Shown: in pieces, positions 61,101 through 64,000 of the stretch
How the letters are laid out: each line of letters starts with the position of its first letter
How positions within the stretch are numbered: position 1 is the first letter of the stretch
Assembly (NCBI GenBank): GCA_000156295.1
Contig: DS999236.1
Span: 1-64,000 of the forward strand
Direction of reading: 5' to 3'
DNA: 64,000 nt
Source of the DNA: a marine gamma proteobacterium HTCC2148
GTDB taxonomy: Bacteria > Pseudomonadota > Gammaproteobacteria > Pseudomonadales > Halieaceae
Translations under genes and position numbers: made by a program
Notes under the pieces: model-generated
Seen by the model: only the letters and a program-made list of their open reading frames with translations
What the model was told of the DNA's origin: nothing
Databases searched by the model: none

Positions 61101-61201
61101 GGCTCCAAATTGTACGGTCACTCGCAGATGCTATGGGCGGTGCAGTGACCATCAGCCAAAATGATGGTTCTCAGTTTCATGTTTCTTTTCCAATGCCATA
61201 G
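58160..61201 (+). CDS. Propeller-type sensor kinase with Y_Y_Y and HisKA_2-like kinase domains
   Basis: This is a 1013-residue protein. A signal-like N-terminus is followed by 14 divergent propeller repeats (for example GFLWVGTQQGLYKFEG, ELWVGTYNGIFWFNE, MYFGGVNGYNIL), a Y_Y_Y domain (YTHILEGLGSGWV...YTNLEPGDYVFRARG) and a membrane helix (about residues 752-776, in WWLTWWAYCLYSAILLIAIW). A coiled coil precedes a HisKA_2-like region with candidate phosphoacceptors His823 and His825 (AVHQHNVATLDL). The ATPase domain has an N-box ELLENSLLHAF and SDDGVGL. It lacks REC and Hpt, so it must signal to another protein. It starts 48 bases after the hybrid kinase gene; both share sensor design but different kinase classes. 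Confidence 0.88.
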   Translation: MSRKSRPLKRYSIHKIFIFTLYAHATVSLCEVMPSPLSSSIAQPTITRLYKDTTGFLWVGTQQGLYKFEGSNVRKFSSEQKDEYYLSNSDIRGISQRSNGDIIIATFGGGILELKTPDSKFSPSKIRQNMLNPELTDLHEITDDYYLATSKTGIIPINLSSHTDFRWVIDQLTTLKIDDVVDVVKIDLQKILLASKTSLIEIDLHTKKIRNIDLVQNVSQISSLAKVSAAEVLLGTPRGKIHFVDLSLEKIRQTMDFSSTDISRITDLAVFESTVWIGTDGGLVSKELDKKETKHFSQKNSKLSHDYITKLFFQSGILLVGTYQGLDQIKQNSISTFNYRNSSIYNDVLAFTKNSIDELWVGTYNGIFWFNEQTGMHHPLITSDGSKLPDTRVMALASDDRDVLIGLQQHGLYRFDRDNNRLISVASPEYSSLAVSKILRTANNGTWIASYNNGVFKYSDNKLTRIDSDGERSFILLFEAQDGTIFAGSERELYRFDKVLKKFRNISLRFPSKIGRPQLFSINGDIDGNVFLGTKNHGIFTWKNSSLQSEILSVRRFGKSSYSQATIYGILFDEDGNLWCSTQLGILVLGPLGEHIFRLSHQDGLQADDFNFGAHYLDSNHNMYFGGVNGYNILKPRDVELSTGVPPVVITQIDIGNKNIIPIHEIDTLQEIQISKSDNIFSITINVLDFANPDQNRYTHILEGLGSGWVDDGTNNKITYTNLEPGDYVFRARGANSAGIWSEDGVSLRIKVLPPWWLTWWAYCLYSAILLIAIWGAMRIYREHLLKEEAIKKAGEMLDAADRAHDDLQESHELQDNLVRAVHQHNVATLDLVGKYLGPAEVAGESRPKVLGQLKAMELLEKCFYFQGGLLMADVHTYVDSLTNYLLDLTPVDPAKITTINLTTSELLPATIASPAAVILYELLENSLLHAFTDDRTAQFIEIDAKVDRSMHGQRILLLSVSDDGVGLSATQSERSQNKAGLQIVRSLADAMGGAVTISQNDGSQFHVSFPMP

Positions 61202-61322
61202 TTATCCAATCAGATTCGTGACGCAGATTGTCTTTGTAGCGTTGCCATATACTGACTCTCCCAATAATATAGGCGTCACTTAACAAGAACTCGACCGTCA
61301 CCCGGGAGTAGTCGGCCACGTC

Positions 61323-62219
61323 ATGATGCACAGGAAACGTATTCACTGCTTTGGTAGCTCCTGTCAGTTAACTATCGATACTCTTCCCGGTGAGGCTGAT
61401 GCGCTGGTAAGTATTGCCACAGCTGAGCTTTCCCGCCTCGAACACAAATTTAGTGCTTTCAACGCAGATAGCCTGATCAGTAAAATTAATCAGTCTGCAG
61501 GAACCGGTTGCTACACGGCGCTCGACCCAGAGGCGCTTAGCCTGTTCGATTTTGTGTCCGCGCTCTGGGACGAAAGCAGCCACATATTCGATCCAACCAC
61601 TCGCTTGCTACTCAATTGCTACGACGACGATGGCCGGCTGAAGGCGACCGATTCTCAAGTAAAAGCCATGCTTCACCTGGTGGGTTGGTCCCAGTTGGAG
61701 CTGACTCACCAGGGCGCTCTGCTTCCCCAGAAGGGCATGCTACTGGATTTGAACAGCTGTATTCGTCCATATGCGATAGATTCGGTACGCCGAAAATTGA
61801 TCAAGGAAGGAATAGAGAACGCCATGATTGAGATGGCTCAGGACGCCGTCACAATCGGCAAACAGTTTGACGGTGCCAACTGGTTACTCGGACTGCGTCA
61901 TCCGTTTGGAAATCGCACCGCCATTAATCGGATCAAGCTCAACGGAAAAGGCTTTGCGATGCGGGGAGATTTTGAACGCCGCACACGATTTAACGATGAA
62001 AACTTCGGCCGGGGTCTTAGCCCGATCGACGGCTACCCTATTCCCGGCATGCTCAGTGTCAGTGTTGTTGCAGACAGCTGCCTGGAAGCCTGTGGCGCGT
62101 CCAGTGTAGCCAGACTCAAGACTGAGAAGGCTGCGATTAACTGGCTGGAAAATCTGGGCCTGCCCTGGATGGCTATAGACCGTGAGCTTCGCTGTCATGG
62201 CCCGCTGGCACCAAAATAA
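61323..62219 (+). CDS. Degenerate ApbE-like (FAD:protein FMN transferase family) protein
   Basis: This 298-residue protein follows the ApbE fold in order. There is an N-terminal FGSSCQLTI, LEHKFSAFNADSLISKINQSAG (matches F-S-x-F-x-x-D-S-x-I-x-x-I-N), HIFDPTTRLLL and DLNSCIRPYAID in place of DLGGIAKGYAVD. AMRGDFERR and then GLSPIDGYPI follow. The His that precedes the DP-x-x-G motif in active enzymes is missing (FGRGLSP), and the Mg-binding D-x-L-x-T region is changed to EACGASSVA. No signal peptide is seen, unlike most ApbE proteins. It probably does not transfer FMN in the usual way. It converges on an enoyl-CoA hydratase gene, five bases apart. Confidence 0.75.
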   Translation: MMHRKRIHCFGSSCQLTIDTLPGEADALVSIATAELSRLEHKFSAFNADSLISKINQSAGTGCYTALDPEALSLFDFVSALWDESSHIFDPTTRLLLNCYDDDGRLKATDSQVKAMLHLVGWSQLELTHQGALLPQKGMLLDLNSCIRPYAIDSVRRKLIKEGIENAMIEMAQDAVTIGKQFDGANWLLGLRHPFGNRTAINRIKLNGKGFAMRGDFERRTRFNDENFGRGLSPIDGYPIPGMLSVSVVADSCLEACGASSVARLKTEKAAINWLENLGLPWMAIDRELRCHGPLAPK

Positions 62220-62224
62220 GTGTA

Positions 62225-62983
62225 CTACGCCCCCTGGAAGCGCGGTTGACGCTTTTCCCGTTGCGCTGCAAACCCTTCCTGCAAATCCTCTGAACTCGAA
62301 CACCTATCGGATAGCTCCCGCGCCTCATCCATATCGATGCCTCCAGCAGCCGCTTGCTGCAAAATTTGCTTCATTGACTTAACCGCCAGTGGTGCGAGGC
62401 CCGCGATATGCTGTGCCAGTTTATCCGTCATCTGCCCCCTTTGGGCCGGCAGCACCAGGTGGTCGAGAAAGCCAATCTCCAGCATAGCGTCAGCGCTAAA
62501 CTCCTCTGATGCCACTAATATGCGCTTTGCAAGGTTTACACCCAGGCGTTCAACAAAGCGGTTGATCCCGCTAATGGGATAGCACAGGCCGATAGCAGCA
62601 GCTGGAACCCGCATACGACTGCCTTCAATTCCAACCCGAAAATCACAGCTCAGTGCCAACTCAACGCCGCCGCCAAATACATTGCCATTGAGTGATGCGA
62701 TTGTTGGTACCGATAATGCCGCTAATTGATCAGTGGTGGCCTGAAAGCAGTCACCGCTAATTTTTCCCGCACCGAGCTCGGCAAGCGATGCACCCGCGCA
62801 AAAGGTTTTTTCCCCGGCGCCGGTCACTATCAGAACACGAACGTCACTACTCATCTCTACGGCGCTCAAATAGTCCTGTATTGCCTCTAGCTCACCCTGC
62901 CCTAGCGAGTTGTGACGAGCCGGGTTATTTAATGTCAGGCGACCTATGTGTCCGGTTTGTTCGTACAAAACTGTATCGGTCAT
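62225..62983 (-). CDS. Enoyl-CoA hydratase/isomerase family protein
   Basis: This 252-residue crotonase-family protein begins MTDTVLYEQTGHIGRLTLNNPARHNSL at 62983, behind a TAGGACC ribosome-binding site. The open frame extends 53 codons further upstream into the tag promoter region without family similarity. Oxyanion-hole segments are GAGEKTFCAGASLAELGAG and SLNGNVFGGGVELALSCDF. The expected catalytic Glu pair is not obvious in VPAAAIGLCYPISGINRF, so the reaction is uncertain. It is transcribed divergently from tag, with 127 bases between them. Confidence 0.8.
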   Translation of the reverse strand: MTDTVLYEQTGHIGRLTLNNPARHNSLGQGELEAIQDYLSAVEMSSDVRVLIVTGAGEKTFCAGASLAELGAGKISGDCFQATTDQLAALSVPTIASLNGNVFGGGVELALSCDFRVGIEGSRMRVPAAAIGLCYPISGINRFVERLGVNLAKRILVASEEFSADAMLEIGFLDHLVLPAQRGQMTDKLAQHIAGLAPLAVKSMKQILQQAAAGGIDMDEARELSDRCSSSEDLQEGFAAQREKRQPRFQGA

Positions 62984-63110
62984 AACTGGTCCTAGTTCAA
63001 TTGATTCATTGAGTCTGGCACAAGCGAACCCCCGCTTCCAGTTCAACCACGTGGCTAGACAATGAACAAGCTCGACCCCATACTCGCTCTTCCGAGACAA
63101 GGAGTGCCTC

Positions 63111-63695
63111 ATGGCCAAGACCCGTTGCACATGGTGTGGCACCGACCCGCTTTATATGCAATATCACGATGAAGAGTGGGGAGTGCCGGTATGGGATGAC
63201 CAAACCTTATTCGAATTTCTGATTCTGGAAGGCGCTCAAGCCGGACTTTCGTGGATTACAGTACTGAAGAAGCGCAAGGCCTATCGCAAGCTGTTCGATC
63301 ACTTCAACGCCAATAAAGTGGCGCGCTATACCGACAACAAGCTGGAAAAGCTCCTGCTGAATCCCGCTATAATCCGCAATCGACTAAAAGTGTTTGGCGC
63401 ACGTAAGAACGCCATCGCGTTTTTGGAAGTACAGGCCGAGAAAGGCAGCTTTGCTAACTATATCTGGGACTTTGTTGACGGCACACCTATGCAGAACCAG
63501 TGGAAGTCCATGGCTCAGGTACCGGCGACTACCGATATTTCCGACGCGTTAAGCAAAGACATGAAGAAGCGAGGATTTACCTTTGTCGGCTCTACCATCA
63601 TGTACGCCCACATGCAGGCCACAGGTATGGTAAACGACCATACAGGCGACTGCTTCCGTCATAGGGAATGTAAATCCCTGTCCACTAAGCACTAG
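63111..63695 (+). CDS. tag: DNA-3-methyladenine glycosylase I (Tag)
   Basis: This is a 194-residue helix-hairpin-helix glycosylase that excises 3-methyladenine from alkylated DNA. The zinc site is formed by Cys6 and His19 near the N-terminus (RCTWCG, YHDEEWGVP) and by His and Cys in NDHTGDCFRHREC near the C-terminus. The catalytic region LEGAQAGLSWITVLKKRKAYRKLF shows the conserved Gln-Ala-Gly-Leu-Ser-Trp. The ATG has GGAG seven bases upstream. It is followed seven bases later by the MATE transporter gene. Confidence 0.95.
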   Translation: MAKTRCTWCGTDPLYMQYHDEEWGVPVWDDQTLFEFLILEGAQAGLSWITVLKKRKAYRKLFDHFNANKVARYTDNKLEKLLLNPAIIRNRLKVFGARKNAIAFLEVQAEKGSFANYIWDFVDGTPMQNQWKSMAQVPATTDISDALSKDMKKRGFTFVGSTIMYAHMQATGMVNDHTGDCFRHRECKSLSTKH

Positions 63696-63702
63696 CCCTC
63701 AC

Positions 63703-64000
63703 ATGAACGATCAAACCGGACAAATCTCTTCCACCAGCCGCAGGGTATGGCAGCTTGCGTGGCCCACGATTCTCTCTAACCTGCTGTTCACCACAGTGGG
63801 CTTTGCCCATATCAAGATCGTCTCCGGACTGGGAAACAGCGCGGTGGCGGCGGTTACCAGCGGGCATCGAATTTTTTTCCTGATTCAAGCGGTACTGATG
63901 GGGCTTTCAATAGCGACCACAGCTATGGTTGCCCGTAGCTGGGGGGCCAAGCGCATCGCCGAAGCTGAAATAGTCACCTGGACCTCAATTGCCCTTGGAT
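63703..64000 (+). CDS. MATE-family efflux transporter, N-terminal part (cut by window end)
   Basis: The frame opens at the ATG at 63703 (MNDQTGQISSTSRRVWQLAWPTILSNLLF is its start) and runs off the window after 99 codons. The first hydrophobic segments, WPTILSNLLFTTVG and LIQAVLMGLSIATTAMVARSWGA, match the first helices of MatE/NorM-type Na+ or H+ coupled multidrug exporters. It starts seven bases after tag, so the two are probably co-transcribed. Confidence 0.8.
   Translation, partial: MNDQTGQISSTSRRVWQLAWPTILSNLLFTTVGFAHIKIVSGLGNSAVAAVTSGHRIFFLIQAVLMGLSIATTAMVARSWGAKRIAEAEIVTWTSIALG

Noticed and set aside
61152-61346. 64-residue minus-strand frame between the second kinase and the ApbE-like gene
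   Set aside because: It overlaps both neighbours, starts at GTG without a ribosome-binding site and matches no family I know; its middle part reads smoothly, so it is not fully excluded.

Overview
The window reads as chromosomal DNA of a Gram-negative, aerobic, probably marine gammaproteobacterium. It carries a Xanthomonas-ordered type II secretion operon, BepA, TusA, NadA, pitrilysin, homodimeric-type AceE and an AceF with two lipoyl domains. Steroid-ring degradation plus glucosylglycerate metabolism would fit the Cellvibrionales (Spongiibacteraceae/Halieaceae); that placement is inference from gene content only. Genes are densely packed and no rRNA, tRNA, IS element or CRISPR array was seen.

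Layout. (1) 1-600: start of a truncated gene and a small lipoprotein, minus strand. (2) 0.8-11.2 kb, minus: complete type II secretion operon gspE-F-G-H-I-J-K-L-M-C/N-D, with a promoter candidate before gspE. (3) 11.2-26.4 kb, minus: one ~15-kb operon for breaking down the C/D rings of steroids (HIP pathway, the actinobacterial KstR2-regulon gene set): fadD3, two Lrp/AsnC regulators, ipdA (frameshifted), ipdB, ipdC, echA20, fadE31, further acyl-CoA dehydrogenases, fadA6, SDRs including ipdF, fadE30 and a second thiolase. A promoter and an inverted repeat precede fadD3, a hairpin terminator closes the operon and a palindromic intergenic repeat lies inside it. (4) 26.4-28.4 kb, minus: an MBL-fold hydrolase and FabV enoyl reductase. 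(5) 28.5-33.3 kb, minus: glucosylglycerate synthesis and recycling (glycerate kinase, HAD phosphatase, GpgS, GH13_18 phosphorylase), directly downstream of aceE-aceF (33.4-37.7 kb). (6) 37.9-46.3 kb: M16 peptidase, AI-2E-family permease, TusA, BepA, NadA, a DUF385 protein and an enoyl-CoA hydratase.

(7) 46.5-61.2 kb, all plus strand, is the most unusual part. It has two GGDEF-EAL proteins (one with a degenerate receiver, one with an intact REC) flanking a GGDEF remnant. These are followed by a secreted subtilisin-like protease, then an exported protein made largely of eleven identical 13-residue SAYKWGLRSFADQ units. Last come two very large sensor kinases with 14 beta-propeller repeats and a Y_Y_Y domain each, in visibly AT-richer DNA. 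I propose, as inference, that this is a surface or matrix module: a repetitive aromatic/cationic secreted polypeptide with a candidate processing protease, controlled by propeller-type kinases and c-di-GMP.

(8) 61.3-64 kb: a degenerate ApbE-like protein, an enoyl-CoA hydratase, DNA-3-methyladenine glycosylase I and the start of a MATE transporter cut by the window edge.
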